Assembly (NCBI RefSeq): GCF_001038485.1
Contig: NZ_LDUE01000035.1
Coordinates: forward strand, 1 to 64,000
From: Ornithinibacillus californiensis
Lineage (GTDB): Bacteria > Bacillota > Bacilli > Bacillales > Amphibacillaceae
Length of the DNA stretch: 64,000 bases
Direction: 5' to 3'
Part shown: piece after piece, positions 63,807 to 64,000 of the stretch
Position numbering within the stretch: the first letter of the stretch is position 1
How the letters are laid out: each line of letters starts with the position of its first letter
Notes under the pieces: generated by a model
The model's database searches: none
What the model saw: the letters and a program-made list of their open reading frames with translations, nothing else
Told to the model about the DNA's origin: nothing
Made by a program: the position numbers and the translations under genes

Positions 63807-64000
63807 ATGTATAAATACATTAGTGTTGGTATTCTACTTACAATAGTTGTTTTAATACAAAATCAATATTTTAGGGAATTAAATGAGGCAATGATTTCTG
63901 GCTTACTATCAGTTATTGCAGTTAGTATATTTGGCCAAATTTGGAAAGATAAAACAGATACTTTTAGTGTTCGTCCAATTATTGTAACGAGTATTTTTGT
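63807..64000 (+). CDS. small membrane protein, cut by the window end
   Basis: ATG 63807 with GGGGAAGGGGG about 7 nt upstream opens a frame that starts MYKYISVGILLTIVVLIQ and is still open at 64000. It has one N-terminal helix and a second hydrophobic part (ISGLLSVIAVSIFGQ). It may belong to the same transcript as the metallochaperone. No family is recognised. Confidence 0.6.
   Translation, partial: MYKYISVGILLTIVVLIQNQYFRELNEAMISGLLSVIAVSIFGQIWKDKTDTFSVRPIIVTSIF

Overview
The window looks like chromosomal DNA of a low-GC Bacillaceae bacterium (Oceanobacillus/Virgibacillus/Ornithinibacillus-like). The reasons are AT-rich codons, strong AGGAGG-type ribosome sites, frequent TTG and GTG starts, lipoprotein ABC binding proteins, a ComK homologue, a bactofilin/M23/deacetylase cell-surface group, and rlmH as in Firmicutes. 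No rRNA, tRNA or CRISPR array was seen. Genus-level assignment is inference. Region 1 (1-13760) is nutrient uptake on the minus strand. It starts with a 52-bp tandem repeat array, followed by a peptide ABC operon (oppA-B-C-D-F order of transcription plus a small unknown gene). Next is an operon headed by a purine riboswitch (aptamer 13635-13705, terminator 13501-13547). That operon encodes a polyamine-family ABC transporter, adenine deaminase and a second amidohydrolase, so the transporter probably moves a purine or nucleoside. Region 2 (14000-17030) holds an Mrr-like nuclease and a regulatory cluster: a sigma-70 factor divergent from an Xre-type regulator and a ComK-family protein. Their shared intergenic region carries three perfect AAAA-N5-TTTT boxes at 8- and 18-bp spacings, matching known ComK K-boxes. 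Region 3 (17280-38075) is a dense defence island. It holds a GIY-YIG protein, an ABC-three-component system (DUF2326 ATPase, middle component, nuclease-like partner), an unrecognised zinc-ribbon plus helical protein pair, an EVE-Mrr nuclease, a frameshifted MmeI-like methyltransferase with helicase and T5orf172/GIY-YIG nuclease, a SNIPE-like membrane DUF4041-GIY-YIG protein, a GmrSD-like DUF262-HNH protein, a NERD protein and a DUF1883-CHAT pair. Gene remnants and short palindromic repeats lie between these units. Region 4 (38160-51500) is mixed: an APH-type kinase with noticeably higher GC, a CD3324-type regulator, an ECF sigma/DUF4179 pair, an FAD oxidoreductase with a half-size MFS protein, a GIY-YIG protein, a DEAD-box RNA helicase, a YfcC carrier with an M20 peptidase, and a serine hydrolase. 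Region 5 (51560-64000) has two RhuM-type genes, one fused to a Vsr/DUF559-like nuclease, immediately beyond the 3' end of rlmH. It continues with an Fnr-type site in front of a PAS protein, two NptA-type transporters, a DUF2935 protein, a cell-envelope operon (coiled-coil protein, polysaccharide deacetylase, M23 peptidase, bactofilin), several small membrane proteins and a CopZ-type metallochaperone. The last gene is cut by the window end.
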